Assembly: GCF_001634365.1 (NCBI RefSeq)
Contig: NZ_CP014579.1
Span: 2,852,001-2,916,000 of the forward strand
Length of the DNA: 64,000 nt
Direction of reading: 5' to 3'
Source: Paraburkholderia phytofirmans OLGA172
Lineage (GTDB): Bacteria > Pseudomonadota > Gammaproteobacteria > Burkholderiales > Burkholderiaceae
The translations under genes and the position numbers were made by a program. This document shows, one piece after another, positions 18,457 through 27,724 of this stretch (position 1 is its first letter; every line of letters starts with the position of its first letter). The notes under the pieces are model-generated. The model had not been told where the DNA came from and did not search any database. It saw only the letters and a program-made list of their open reading frames with translations.

Positions 18457-18945
18457 ATGCCACATATCGAATTGAAGCAGGCTGAGAAATCGGATCATCA
18501 GCTAATCGTGAACCTGATGCAGTTTTATAACTATGACTTCAGCGAGTGGGTTCCGCTTTCGTTTGCGGAAGACGGGTTCTTCGCTATCCGTCCGAAGCTT
18601 GAGTATCTTTCCAGTCCAACGACGATTCCACTTCTCATTCTTGTTGACGCCCAAATTGCCGGTTTCGTGATCGTCGACGACGAGGTTCATGCCGCAGGGG
18701 CGCAGCACAATATCGGCTACTTTTTCGTAGCGCGGCGTTATCGCGGTCTAGGTGTGGGAACGCGGGTCGTGTCCGATTTGCTGTGCAAATTCCCCGGCCG
18801 TTGGCAGATATGGCACGTCAGGGAAAATTTGAGAGCAGCGGCGTTCTGGGCAAAGGTTGTCCCCGTTTTATCCGACGGCAAATATGTCGTCCATTCTCTG
18901 CCCATCGACGACTGCAATGCGACGCTGTACCGGTTCGACCGATGA
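18457..18945 (+). CDS. GNAT-family N-acetyltransferase
   Basis: 162 residues with the GNAT core: an N-terminal helix (KQAEKSDHQLIVNLMQFYNYDFSEW), strand PLLILVDAQIAGFVIV, and motif A with the acetyl-CoA loop ARRYRGLGVGTRVVSDLL (R/Q-x-x-G-x-G/A). The substrate cannot be predicted. A MITE-like inverted repeat begins 19 bases after its stop. Confidence 0.85.
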   Translation: MPHIELKQAEKSDHQLIVNLMQFYNYDFSEWVPLSFAEDGFFAIRPKLEYLSSPTTIPLLILVDAQIAGFVIVDDEVHAAGAQHNIGYFFVARRYRGLGVGTRVVSDLLCKFPGRWQIWHVRENLRAAAFWAKVVPVLSDGKYVVHSLPIDDCNATLYRFDR

Positions 18946-18963
18946 AAGGTCGTTCGGCTGGGT

Positions 18964-19115
18964 GCGGCCGAGGCCGTGTGAAAACGGAAAAGTACTCGGT
19001 TTTCGGGCGTCGTTTTACCTTTCCCAAGGTGCCGCCAAGCCGATATGGCGCGATCTGAAGGGTCGATTTATTCGACTGCTACTTTTAGCTTGCGTTTTCA
19101 CACGGCCTCGGCCGC
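18964..19115. repeat. MITE-like element, 23-bp perfect terminal inverted repeats
   Basis: The arms at 18964-18986 (GCGGCCGAGGCCGTGTGAAA...) and 19093-19115 are perfect reverse complements over 23 bases, enclosing 106 bp. The whole is 152 bp, too short for a transposase, and looks like a miniature inverted-repeat element whose ends match a larger insertion sequence. No clear target duplication is visible. It lies between the GNAT and cysteine hydrolase genes and could also form a strong transcript hairpin. Confidence 0.65.
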
Positions 19116-19263
19116 GTGCTGCCCGACGCGTCAGGCACATCTCGACCCACAAGGGACCTTCGCGTGCCACGTACGAGTGTCCGGTGAACACCTCAAGGTT
19201 GCCGTCGCATTGCGAGCTGTAAATCCCGCTAAGATACGTTCTTTCCTCAAGAGGTTTCTGCTC

Positions 19264-19827
19264 ATGACTACGTTAGCCGGTCGCCCCAACACCGCACTTG
19301 TCGTGATCGATCTTCAAAATGAAGTCGTCGCGAACGCATATCGATGCAATGAAGTGCTCGACGCGGTCAACGTGCTCATTGAGCGGGCACGCACCGCGCA
19401 CGTGCCAGTTGTTTGGGTCCAGCACACCGACGAAGACCTCAAGGAGGGCAGCGAAGCATGGCAGTTTGTTGCCGAACTTGCTCCAGCGCCAGGGGAAGCG
19501 GTTGTCGAAAAAAGTTATCGCGATGCGTTTGAAGACACTGATCTAGAGCAGGTTCTATCCAGGCTCGGCGTAGGCAAACTCATTGTGACCGGAGCGCAGA
19601 CGGACATGTGCGTTCGCTCGACCCTGCATGGCGCACTCGTGCGCGGCTATGACGCCACTCTGGTCAGCGATGCCCATACGACTGAAGACATGACGACAAC
19701 TGGCGCGCCGACACCGGACGCCGTGATCAGGCACACCAATATGTACTGGAGCAAGCAAAGGGCACCTGGCCGCTCGGGCGGAGTAATCGAGAGCAAAGAC
19801 GTCGATTTCGCGCCGTGTGGTCCCTGA
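19264..19827 (+). CDS. Isochorismatase-like cysteine hydrolase
   Basis: 187 residues with the catalytic triad of the family: Asp16 in LVVIDLQNEVV, Lys83 in VVEKSYRDAF, and Cys116 in VTGAQTDMCVRSTLHGALVRG. Such enzymes hydrolyse amides, such as nicotinamide or ureido compounds, or isochorismate. Substrate choice is not readable. The ATG at 19264 is preceded by a weak AAGAGG. An in-frame upstream extension runs into the MITE-like element and is unlikely to be translated. Confidence 0.87.
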   Translation: MTTLAGRPNTALVVIDLQNEVVANAYRCNEVLDAVNVLIERARTAHVPVVWVQHTDEDLKEGSEAWQFVAELAPAPGEAVVEKSYRDAFEDTDLEQVLSRLGVGKLIVTGAQTDMCVRSTLHGALVRGYDATLVSDAHTTEDMTTTGAPTPDAVIRHTNMYWSKQRAPGRSGGVIESKDVDFAPCGP

Positions 19828-20205
19828 ATACGGCAAGCAACCGCCCAAGCCGTATGCTGCGGTCCGTTGGGAGGCCGAAATCCGGCCCAAATTGGCCACT
19901 ACGTTCGCTGCCCTGTGTGACCGAAACTGGCCGGACTCCGGCCGTTGGAATCAAGACGCTTATCCGCTCGACCGGAGCGTTGCCTACACGCGTTTGCAAC
20001 GTGGGCGATGCGCCCGGGGACCACTCCCCGAGCTACCGCGTGACAGCTACGCGAGCGGTCAGATCTCTATGACGTCCCCCATCACATCTTTGAGCGCCAG
20101 TAAAACGCTGAGCGAGGAAAGCGTTTGTAGGTGGCCTTTTTAGCTCGATGATTTCCTCTGTACCTAGATGTTTCGACTGCTCGGAACAGAGAGTACGCTG
20201 GACGA
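19828..20205. other. Non-coding stretch with degenerate intergenic repeats
   Basis: 378 bp between convergent genes. The segment 19860-19960 contains several GGCCGAAA / CCGGCC blocks, part of the recurring degenerate intergenic sequence type. No gene was recognised. Confidence 0.4.
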
Positions 20206-21846
20206 CTAAGTCCCATTTTCGCTGACAACTTGCAGACGCAATTCCTTCCGCATTACCTTACCGGTGGCGGTCATTGGCAAGGTTTCAACGAAGCGAATTT
20301 CGCGAGGATACTCGTGAGCAGCAAGCCGGGTTTTCACATGTTGCTGGATATCACGCGCCAGATTTTCATCACCGACAAACCCTGGGTTGAGGACGATAAA
20401 CGCCATCACGATCTCTGTGCGCGCACTATCGGGCGCCCCAATAACCGCAGCCATATAGACAGCAGGGTGGCGCAGTAAAGAGTCCTCAATTGCTCCGGGC
20501 CCGATGCGGTATCCTGCGCTCGTTATAACGTCGTCGTCGCGGCCGACGAAGCGAAAGAAACCATCCTCATCGCAGGTCGCCAGATCTCCCGTGACGAGAT
20601 ACCGGCCCCGATACTTCTCGCGGGTCGCTGCTTCATGCTGCCAGTAGCCCAGGAACATGACAGGGTCAGGGCTCTCGACGCCGATATTCCCGATCGTCCC
20701 GGGTGGCTGCTCCTGTCCCGCATCATCAACGATCTTAACGCGATGCCCCGGCACGCACCGACCGATTGCGCCAATGCGTGGCTCGTAGAGGGCAGCGCAA
20801 GATGAGAGAACGACGTTGCACTCGGTCTGACCGTAAAACTCGTTGATTGTCACACCCAGCGTGTTCCTACCCCACTCGATCAGCTCCTCGCCCAAAGTCT
20901 CACCACCGCTTGCAACGGATTTAAGCGACAACGACCAGCGTTCCGGCCGCTCCACAGTACGCATCATCTTCAAAGCTGTCGGCGGAAGAAACGTATGCGA
21001 TACACCGTGACGCTCCATCAGATCGAATGCCGCCTCTCCATCAAATTTCGCAAATCGCCTCGCGAGCACCGGGACGCCGTGATGCCACGCCGGGAGCAGG
21101 ACATCAAAGAGACCCCCAATCCAGGCCCAATCAGCAGGGGTCCACATCAAGGTCGCGTCGGTCGGAAATCCTTGCTGTGAAAGCTCGACGCCCGGAAGAT
21201 GTCCCAGCAGCACCCGATGCGCATGAAGCGCCCCTTTAGATTTTCCGGTAGTTCCAGACGTATAAATAATGACGGCGGGGTCATCGGCCGTCGTTTCGAC
21301 GGGTGTGAAATCACTGGACGCAGCTTGCAACTCGCCCCAGAACGAATAAATCCCTGCTTGAGTTCCCGCCTCCCCACCGTCGACGTTATAAATGCTTTGC
21401 AGTTCTGGCAGCGACTGTCGGATGTCCCGTAATTTCTCGATGCCTGAAAGATCGGTAATTAGCGCGACGGTGCCGCTGTCGCCCAAGCGGTGCTCAATAG
21501 CATCGACGCCGAACAAGGCAAAGAGTGGAACCGCAATCATGCCCGCTTTGTACACAGCCAGATGCGCTATCGCCGTTTCAGCAGACTGAGGAAGGAAAAT
21601 CGCGACCCTGTCACCACGGCGCGCACCATGACGTAGAAGCGAATTTGCAAAACGGCCCGACAGCGATTTCAGCTGGTCGAACGAATACTTCGTAGCCTTC
21701 CCATCATGGTCCTCATAAATGAGGGCAACGCGCCCGCTACCGTCAGCCCATTTGTCGCAGGCGTCCACACCGATGTTGTAGTTTGCAGGGATATTCCACG
21801 CAAAGTCCGCTGTAACACTCTCGTACGTCTGTCCTTCTAGCTTCAT
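20206..21846 (-). CDS. Acyl-CoA synthetase (AMP-forming), acetyl-CoA-synthetase-like
   Basis: 546 residues of the ANL superfamily. The P-loop-like motif YTSGTTGKSKGALHAHR is near residue 190. It has the PADWAWIGGLFDVLLPAW region, INEFYGQTECNVV (A5 motif), YLVTGDLATCDEDGFFRFVGRDDDVI (A7/A8 hinge), and catalytic Lys in TATGKVMRKELR near the C-terminus. It activates a carboxylic acid as acyl-AMP, then the CoA thioester. GGAGG 5 bases upstream fixes the ATG at 21846. It follows an SDR gene by 32 bp, likely one operon. The PADWAW signature resembles medium-chain or aryl-acid ligases, but the acid is unknown. Confidence 0.9.
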   Translation of the reverse strand: MKLEGQTYESVTADFAWNIPANYNIGVDACDKWADGSGRVALIYEDHDGKATKYSFDQLKSLSGRFANSLLRHGARRGDRVAIFLPQSAETAIAHLAVYKAGMIAVPLFALFGVDAIEHRLGDSGTVALITDLSGIEKLRDIRQSLPELQSIYNVDGGEAGTQAGIYSFWGELQAASSDFTPVETTADDPAVIIYTSGTTGKSKGALHAHRVLLGHLPGVELSQQGFPTDATLMWTPADWAWIGGLFDVLLPAWHHGVPVLARRFAKFDGEAAFDLMERHGVSHTFLPPTALKMMRTVERPERWSLSLKSVASGGETLGEELIEWGRNTLGVTINEFYGQTECNVVLSSCAALYEPRIGAIGRCVPGHRVKIVDDAGQEQPPGTIGNIGVESPDPVMFLGYWQHEAATREKYRGRYLVTGDLATCDEDGFFRFVGRDDDVITSAGYRIGPGAIEDSLLRHPAVYMAAVIGAPDSARTEIVMAFIVLNPGFVGDENLARDIQQHVKTRLAAHEYPREIRFVETLPMTATGKVMRKELRLQVVSENGT

Positions 21847-21878
21847 CTCCGCCTCCAACTATCGAAGTACCTCTGTGC

Positions 21879-22784
21879 TTAATCCTGGAGCCCTTTAGGC
21901 GGTTCGTAGCGAGGGAACCCGTTATATTCGGTGACTCGCTCAGCGTTGGCGAGCGGCCAGGAATGTCGGGCGTTGGGAACCCCGCCGTCCACGCGGATCA
22001 CTGTACCGTTAATGAAGGCCGATGCCTCCGAAAGTAGGAAAATCGCAGCGCTCGCGAGCTCAGATTCGGTACCAAAACGTTGCAGCGGCACTTTATGCTT
22101 CAGTTTGCGAAGCAATGCCTGGTATTCTTCGTTATAGCTGTCCATGCCTGCGGAGGCGATCCACCCCGGCGCCACGGCGTTCACCCGAACGCCGGCATGC
22201 CCCCATTCACAGGCTGCTGTCTCGGTCAAATTCCAGACACCCGCCCGTGCGGCGCCCGAATGACCCATCCCGGGCATGCCCCCCCAAATATCCGCCAGCA
22301 TATTCACGATCGCACCACCGTGACCCGCCATCCATTGGGTAAAGCACTCGCGCGACATGAGGAATGTCCCATGGAGGTTGTTACGCACTACAGCGTCCCA
22401 GCCATTCAGTGAGATTTTTTCCAGCTTTGCCGGGAATTGTCCACCGGCACAGTTAAACAGGCCATCGATGTGGCCGAAGTCCGCGAGAGCCGCCGCAACC
22501 GTCTGTTTCACGCTGGCTTCATCGCGAATATCGCAAGCATATAAGCCGATTCGGTCTGCACTTTCCGGATAGTCCACATTAAGCTCGTCACGAACCGCAG
22601 TCAATTTGTCCGGATTCCGTCCGACCATGATCAGCGTCGCGCCCAGCGAGGTAAGCTCGTGCGCCGTGCAGCGACCAAGGCCACTTCCGGCACCGGTTAC
22701 CATCACAACTTTTCCGTCAAACAGGCCAGGTCGAAACACCGAACGGTAGCGGGCACTGACTGATTCATTTACGCGGTCCTTCAT
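21879..22784 (-). CDS. SDR-family oxidoreductase (dienoyl-CoA reductase-like)
   Basis: 301 residues. The Rossmann motif VMVTGAGSGLGRCTAHEL is near residue 24, followed by CDIRDEASV and NCAGG. The usual YxxxK active site is replaced by an HSGAARAGVWNL-type segment (GHSGAARAGV). Tyr is missing there, as in 2,4-dienoyl-CoA-reductase-like SDRs that lack the classical Tyr. The C-terminal VRVDGGVPN is normal. GGAGAG lies 6 bases before the ATG. It is first in an operon with the acyl-CoA synthetase downstream, so it probably acts on the resulting CoA thioester (inference). Confidence 0.87.
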   Translation of the reverse strand: MKDRVNESVSARYRSVFRPGLFDGKVVMVTGAGSGLGRCTAHELTSLGATLIMVGRNPDKLTAVRDELNVDYPESADRIGLYACDIRDEASVKQTVAAALADFGHIDGLFNCAGGQFPAKLEKISLNGWDAVVRNNLHGTFLMSRECFTQWMAGHGGAIVNMLADIWGGMPGMGHSGAARAGVWNLTETAACEWGHAGVRVNAVAPGWIASAGMDSYNEEYQALLRKLKHKVPLQRFGTESELASAAIFLLSEASAFINGTVIRVDGGVPNARHSWPLANAERVTEYNGFPRYEPPKGLQD

Positions 22785-23243
22785 ATCGTCTCTCCGATTT
22801 GGCGATGCGGGCGCCCGGCCTTTGGTGCCGATTGTTCCGTAAAAAAGGAACTCCGTGAATCGGCTGCAGGTGCAATCATGTGGCTCGATCACAGTCCGAG
22901 CTTTGCTTGCAAAGTAGTACCTTTAAAGACCCAAAATACGAGAAATTAATTCCATAGTTTGCAGCGCGTCTCTGCCTTGGTGATAAAGGCCTGCTCGCCA
23001 GGGATAGTGGCTCGGCAGGCGTTTTAACCCGCATCAGATACATATCGTGAATCATGCTTCCATCGGCGCGGATAGCCGCCGCTGACTGTGTCGGGTCAGG
23101 CCAGGTTGCAATGCACCCCGGCTGTGACACTATGCAATACGGGACGCGACTCCCGCACCGAGGCCACCACCACGTAGGCGACCACCGATGGGGCAGTCCT
23201 TCGTGGTTTAGGTGTGTGGTGGCAAGGGCGACTCACCTCGCGA
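22785..23243. other. Non-coding stretch, nothing recognised
   Basis: 459 bp between two minus-strand SDR genes, including the promoter of the SDR/synthetase operon. No motif, repeat or gene found. Confidence 0.35.
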
Positions 23244-24083
23244 TTAGAAGCTACCGTCCGTCGACGTCGAAAGCGACTCCAGGGCGTGCACCGCCTTCAG
23301 CCGAGCCTCCACAGCCGGCCCGACCACCGCCAGTGCATCGCTTCCCGCCACGAACACGCGCGGCGGAATGTCCAAACCCGCGAGCTCTACCAGGACCTGG
23401 CCGAGCTTGTCCGGATCGCCCGGTTGCTGGCCGGCGTATGGGGACCACATTTCCTCGGCGCTGACTTCGGCGGCTGCGTAATCGTCGATACGCTTGTCCG
23501 GCCATTTGGCGTTGGCTGCGTCCAGCAGGTCCGTGCGGAAGAATCCCGGCTCGACCACCGTGATCTTGATGCCGAACTTTCCGACCTCCTCAGCCACGGC
23601 AAGCGAAAGGCCCTCCACGGCGAACTTGCTCGCGCTGTAGGCGCCGCAGTGCATCAGGCCGACCACGCCTGCCACGGAACTGACGTTGATGATGTTCCCG
23701 GAGCGCTGCCTGCGCATGATCGGCAGCGCTGCGCGCATCACGTTGCTCACGCCCCAGAAGTTCGTCGCGAGCAGGTGTTGAATGTCTTGCGTTCCCAGTT
23801 CCTCGTAGTTGCCTAAGAGGCTGTATCCGGCACTGTTCACGACTACATCGATACGACCGAACTTCTTTTGCGCCTCTTCGACCACGGTCGTTGCCTGCGC
23901 CTCATCGGAGACGTCGAGCCGGAGAATCTCCAGATTCTCGCCGGCCAGGTCGCGCAGGGCATTGCCCATTTTGTCCAGGTTCCTGCCTGTAGCAACGACC
24001 CGATCACCCGCCTTCAATGCGGCCCTGGCTGTACCAGCGCCGATACCGCTGCCAGCACCCGTGATAAACCACACTTTGCTCAT
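23244..24083 (-). CDS. SDR-family oxidoreductase
   Basis: 279 residues of classical SDR. TGAGSGIGAGTARAAL binds the nucleotide, NSAGYSLLGNYEE is the NAG motif region, and the catalytic Ser is in INVSSVAGVVG with Tyr/Lys in AYSASKFAVEGLS. The C-terminal half (GFFRTDLLDAANAKWPD, PPRVFVAGSDALAVV) is typical of broad-specificity short-chain reductases often controlled by an adjacent LysR. GGGAG precedes the ATG at 24083. It is divergent from a LysR regulator 102 bp away. Confidence 0.9.
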   Translation of the reverse strand: MSKVWFITGAGSGIGAGTARAALKAGDRVVATGRNLDKMGNALRDLAGENLEILRLDVSDEAQATTVVEEAQKKFGRIDVVVNSAGYSLLGNYEELGTQDIQHLLATNFWGVSNVMRAALPIMRRQRSGNIINVSSVAGVVGLMHCGAYSASKFAVEGLSLAVAEEVGKFGIKITVVEPGFFRTDLLDAANAKWPDKRIDDYAAAEVSAEEMWSPYAGQQPGDPDKLGQVLVELAGLDIPPRVFVAGSDALAVVGPAVEARLKAVHALESLSTSTDGSF

Positions 24084-24159
24084 GCTCACACTCCCAGTCC
24101 TGGTCAATGCTCTTCACTCTAGGCAGATTGACTGAGAAGAAAAACACCCTAGTACTGAA

Positions 24160-24188
24160 CATGCTTTGAAGATATTCTTCAAAGCATG
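24160..24188. promoter_or_regulatory. 29-bp perfect palindrome over the lysR start codon
   Basis: The left arm CATGCTTTGAAGA (24160-24172) and its exact reverse complement (24176-24188) flank a TAT spacer. It contains a T-N11-A-type core (LTTR box) and its last three bases are the ATG of the LysR gene at 24186. Binding there would block lysR transcription or translation and also control the divergent SDR gene. This is inference from LysR-family behaviour. Confidence 0.7.
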
Positions 24189-25127
24189 AGACTCAATCAG
24201 CTTGATGGACTGCTCGCATTCTGGAAGGTCGCGGAGCACCGTGGCTTCTCTGCCGCCGCGGCAGCGCTCGAGGTTTCGCCTTCTGCGCTCAGTCAGGCGA
24301 TCCGCCACCTGGAGGCCCGGCTCGACGTCAGGCTTCTCAACCGGAACACGCGCAGCGTCAGCCTCACTGAAGCCGGACAGGCATACCTGTCCCGGATTGG
24401 ACCGGCGTTGAGCGACGTGCTGGAAGCCGGAGAGCAGCTTCATGAGCTTCAGGGCCGGCCATCGGGCGTCCTGCGCATCAACGCAGCGCGAATCTCGACC
24501 GCGATGGTCCTCCAGCCGCTGCTGGCCGGGTTCCTGAAGGCCTATCCAGACGTCCACGTGGAGCTGACGAATGACGAGGGCTACGTGGACATCGTCGAAA
24601 GAGGGTTCGACGCCGGCATTCGAATGGGAGAGAGTGTCCAGAAGGATATGATCGCGCTGCCTCTCGGCGGCCCGGTTGCCGTATCCATCGTTGGATCGCC
24701 TGACTACTTCAAGCAGCATCCCGTACCGCGCCACCCGTCCGATCTGATCCATCACAACTGCGTTCGGTTCAGGTTTTCAGGCAGCGGGGCCGTTCACAAG
24801 TGGGAGCTCGAGGTTGACGGCCGCATCGTCGAATACGAGATCAGCGGCAACCTCACGATTAGCGACTCGTTGTTCTCGGTTGAGGCTGCGCTGGATGGCA
24901 TTGCACTGGCGTACACGTTCGAGCAGCTCGCGCTTCCTCACATCCGGGCCAGAAAGTTGAAACGAGTCTTGAGCAGCTTCTCACCGACTTTCCCCGGGTT
25001 CTACCTGTACTACCCGAGCAGACGCCAGCAGCCTGCCAAGCTGAAGGCCCTGGTGAACTACGTGCTGGCGCATTCCAGCCCGGAGACGATTGGAATGTCA
25101 GCAACCGTGCCCGCGACAGACGTGTAG
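24186..25127 (+). CDS. LysR-family transcriptional regulator
   Basis: 313 residues. The winged helix is RGFSAAAAALEVSPSALSQAIRHLEARLDVRLLNRNTRSVSLTEAG, followed by a substrate domain (LRINAARISTAMVLQPLLAGF, DAGIRMGESVQKDMIALPLGG) of the CrgA/DsdC-like group that often regulates an adjacent oxidoreductase. Its start codon lies inside a 29-bp palindrome, so autoregulation is likely. The divergent SDR gene is the probable target. Confidence 0.92.
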   Translation: MRLNQLDGLLAFWKVAEHRGFSAAAAALEVSPSALSQAIRHLEARLDVRLLNRNTRSVSLTEAGQAYLSRIGPALSDVLEAGEQLHELQGRPSGVLRINAARISTAMVLQPLLAGFLKAYPDVHVELTNDEGYVDIVERGFDAGIRMGESVQKDMIALPLGGPVAVSIVGSPDYFKQHPVPRHPSDLIHHNCVRFRFSGSGAVHKWELEVDGRIVEYEISGNLTISDSLFSVEAALDGIALAYTFEQLALPHIRARKLKRVLSSFSPTFPGFYLYYPSRRQQPAKLKALVNYVLAHSSPETIGMSATVPATDV

Positions 25128-25397
25128 TAGTACGACCATTTTTTCGGCGACCGAAAGTCTGCGTCGGGCCGACAAATTCCGCACGAAGGTAAGCATCGCG
25201 CGACCATTAGACAGTGGAAACAACCGCCGACTGTACCGACGGCCATTCGAATCAGGATGCAAAATCCGCATGGCCGGTTTACCGCAATCAACGGTCAACC
25301 GTTACACGAACGTGATCGGCCTCTCCCTAACCTTCAGCGTCAGACCGTAGCCCCTACCGCGCGAGCGGCACAACGCCGTTGACGCTCCGCGTGTTTT

Positions 25398-25883
25398 CTA
25401 CCGACTGCCGTTTCCCGTCGTCAAGATTCCACCGCCGTCCGACTCCGTCTCTGTGCTCGCCGTGCTCTCTACACGTTCAATCCGTACTTGCATCGACCGT
25501 GCGTCTGTCAAACCCAAGGTCTTCGCCGCGGCATAAGAGAGATCGATAATTCGGTGTTTGATGTATGGTCCGCGATCGTTGATACGCACGACAACCGACT
25601 TTCCTGTTGCCAACGAACTGACGCGCACATAGCTGCCGAGCGGCAATGTTCGATGGGCAGCCGTTAATGCGCCGCCATCATAGCGTTCTCCGTTTGCGGT
25701 CAGATGCCCCTGGAACGTTGCCGAATACCATGACGCCTCGCCGGATTGCAACATCTCGTGTCGCATGCGACAGGAATCAACTCTGCACGCAGCATGGTCG
25801 GACGCAATCTGTCCGCAAGCCGCGAACAAAGCGCAGATTCCCAAAACTCCCAAATAGCGGAGTGATAGCACCATAGACCACAT
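25398..25883 (-). CDS. rlpA: RlpA-like septal-ring lytic transglycosylase / lipoprotein
   Basis: 161 residues. A lipoprotein signal ends at LFAAC, lipidated Cys at residue 23. The double-psi beta-barrel domain is complete: GEASWYSATFQGHLTANGERYD, TAAHRTLPLGSYVRVSS, VVVRINDRGPYIKHRIIDLSYAAAKTLGL with the catalytic-site NDRGP. There is no SPOR domain, so it is a short RlpA-like protein rather than full-length RlpA. It would act on peptidoglycan in the periplasm. Two ATGs (25883, 25874) are possible; neither has a strong ribosome site. Confidence 0.82.
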   Translation of the reverse strand: MWSMVLSLRYLGVLGICALFAACGQIASDHAACRVDSCRMRHEMLQSGEASWYSATFQGHLTANGERYDGGALTAAHRTLPLGSYVRVSSLATGKSVVVRINDRGPYIKHRIIDLSYAAAKTLGLTDARSMQVRIERVESTASTETESDGGGILTTGNGSR

Positions 25884-26827
25884 GTCAGTTAATGAGGCAT
25901 GGTTTTAACGTTCTCAAAAAGTTCAGGCAAGCCGCGTGCCCGGGCGAAATAACATCTTGACAATTTTTATTAGATCTCATGCATCGGGTCTGTCAGTCCG
26001 ACCCTGATTTCATTGCAGGTGTCGCCGATGCAATTGGTACTGGCCATGACGAAAATACGTGAAATACGTATTCATTTGCCTGGGGCCACATGGCTATCAT
26101 AACGGCCACGAATCTCGCCCGGTGCGCGAAGTTACACGCTGCACCGCCCAATTGTTCGGGCTGCTCGCCACGATGCAACGTCCACAACGTTCCGGACGTC
26201 GAACGGGTTTGCAAGGCAACTCGTGAGTAATGCGTCTGCATAAGGTTCAACGGATATTATCACCTGCGGTGCGATGGACCGCTCAGTGTCGAGTACGCGC
26301 TGGCAGAGATGACCACGTGAACGACCGTTATAACCTGGAAGCTGCGACGACAAAGTATGGTTAGCGGCGGCGGTCCGGCGAAATTCTTCAGTGCGGTGAT
26401 TTCCGGTGCGTTCGCGCAATAACTGTTGCTTCCGAGCGGGGATGCTATGGTCGCTTGCGCTCTTGACGGTCAGATTCACCTGTACCAATTGGACAAAACA
26501 TCGGGTGGCTATCGGGAAGCTAGCGTTCCACTACCCTCTTGCCAAACGGAACACCCGGCGGCAGTGTTCCTGATGGTCCGCGACGGGGCAACTATGTTGC
26601 TGAGCAGAATGCCTCCCTATGGCAATGTCGGGCCGAATGCGTGTTGCCGATTGCCGTCAGATAATTACCGGCCATCTCCTGCCGTTCGCCCAAGCCGTCG
26701 CACGGTCATTTGAACGTCCGCTCCGCACCAAGAAACAGACGTTCGCGGTGAGATCATGCTGACAGCGTCAGCCGCTCAGCGATCGGGACTTGTTCGCCAA
26801 CTATGTTTCTCCAAGTACATGATCGGC
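25884..26827. other. Longest gene-free stretch of the window
   Basis: 944 bp without a supported gene. TTGACA at about 25958 suggests a promoter, but no good -10 box follows at the right distance. Around 26700-26760 there is a degenerate pair GAACGTCCGCT / CAGACGTTCGCGG, the recurring intergenic motif. Open frames such as 26426-26713 have no ribosome site or family features. Confidence 0.4.
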
Positions 26828-27655
26828 TCATCCTTGCTGGGCGCGCAGTACCTGCTCGGCAGTCGTGTTGAACAGCGCCGAGCCGGGCAGGTTCTGGCCG
26901 CCATCGCAAACAACCACGCAGCCCGTCATGTAGGAAGCGAGCGGCGAGGCGAGAAACGCCGCAACCTGACCAATGTCGTCCGCCGTTCCGGTGCGGCGCA
27001 GCGGAACGGCGCTGATCAGCCTTGCCTTTTCCGCAGGATCGGAAAGGCGCTTCAGCCCCTCAGTTCCCTCGATGGGACCGGGCACGATGCTGTTAGCACG
27101 GATGCCGAATCGTCCCCATTCCAGAGCGATGTTCTTCATCATCATGTCGATGCCAGCCTTGGCTGCGCCCACATGCACCTGAAAAGCATGAGGCATGTAA
27201 GCCATGCCGGCCGAAATGTACAGGATCGACCCCTTCGTTTCATTGAGTTGCTCGAATGCGCTGTGAGTCGCATTGAAAGATCCAAGCAAATCGATGTCGA
27301 CTACTGCCTTGAAGCCGTTCGGAGAGAGCTTCTCGGCAGGTGCGAGAAAATTGCCGGCAGCACCACAGACCAGTACGTCCATTGCGCCGACTTCCGCCCT
27401 GGATTTCTCGAACGCCGCTTCAAGCGCGGCACTGTCGCGCACGTCTGCGCTCGCCACGCAGACCTCGGTGCCGAACGAGCGCAACTCCGCAGCCGCCGCA
27501 TCCAGTTTTTCCTGCGTGCGTCCACAGATGGCGACGTTGGCGCCGAGTGCGGCGAAGTTCTTCGCCACGCCGAGATTGATGCCGCTGCCTCCACCGGTGA
27601 CAAAAACGGTTTTGCCTTTGAACAGGTCTTTTGCGAAATACTGAGTAGCGAGCAT
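26828..27655 (-). CDS. SDR-family oxidoreductase (dienoyl-CoA reductase-like)
   Basis: 275 residues. It has VFVTGGGSGINLGVAKNFAALGANVAICGR (with an unusual GINLG in place of GIG), CGAAGNFLAPAEKLSPNGF, YISAGMAYMPHAFQVHVGAAKAGIDMM and an SIVPGPIEGTEG loop. The Gxx-N pattern and the VGAAKAG segment without the classical Tyr match 2,4-dienoyl-CoA reductase-type SDRs. It lies 69 bp downstream of an acyl-CoA synthetase on the same strand, so it probably reduces the CoA ester that enzyme makes (inference). Confidence 0.87.
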   Translation of the reverse strand: MLATQYFAKDLFKGKTVFVTGGGSGINLGVAKNFAALGANVAICGRTQEKLDAAAAELRSFGTEVCVASADVRDSAALEAAFEKSRAEVGAMDVLVCGAAGNFLAPAEKLSPNGFKAVVDIDLLGSFNATHSAFEQLNETKGSILYISAGMAYMPHAFQVHVGAAKAGIDMMMKNIALEWGRFGIRANSIVPGPIEGTEGLKRLSDPAEKARLISAVPLRRTGTADDIGQVAAFLASPLASYMTGCVVVCDGGQNLPGSALFNTTAEQVLRAQQG

Positions 27656-27724
27656 GGTGACGTCTCAAAAAAGCCAGGAGAATTAGGTCTTGCTTCGTTC
27701 AGGCGGCAGGCATTGCCACGAGGA

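Noticed and set aside
25950..25990. TTGACA promoter in the long gene-free stretch
   Set aside because: No acceptable -10 box at 16-18 bases and no gene downstream on that strand.
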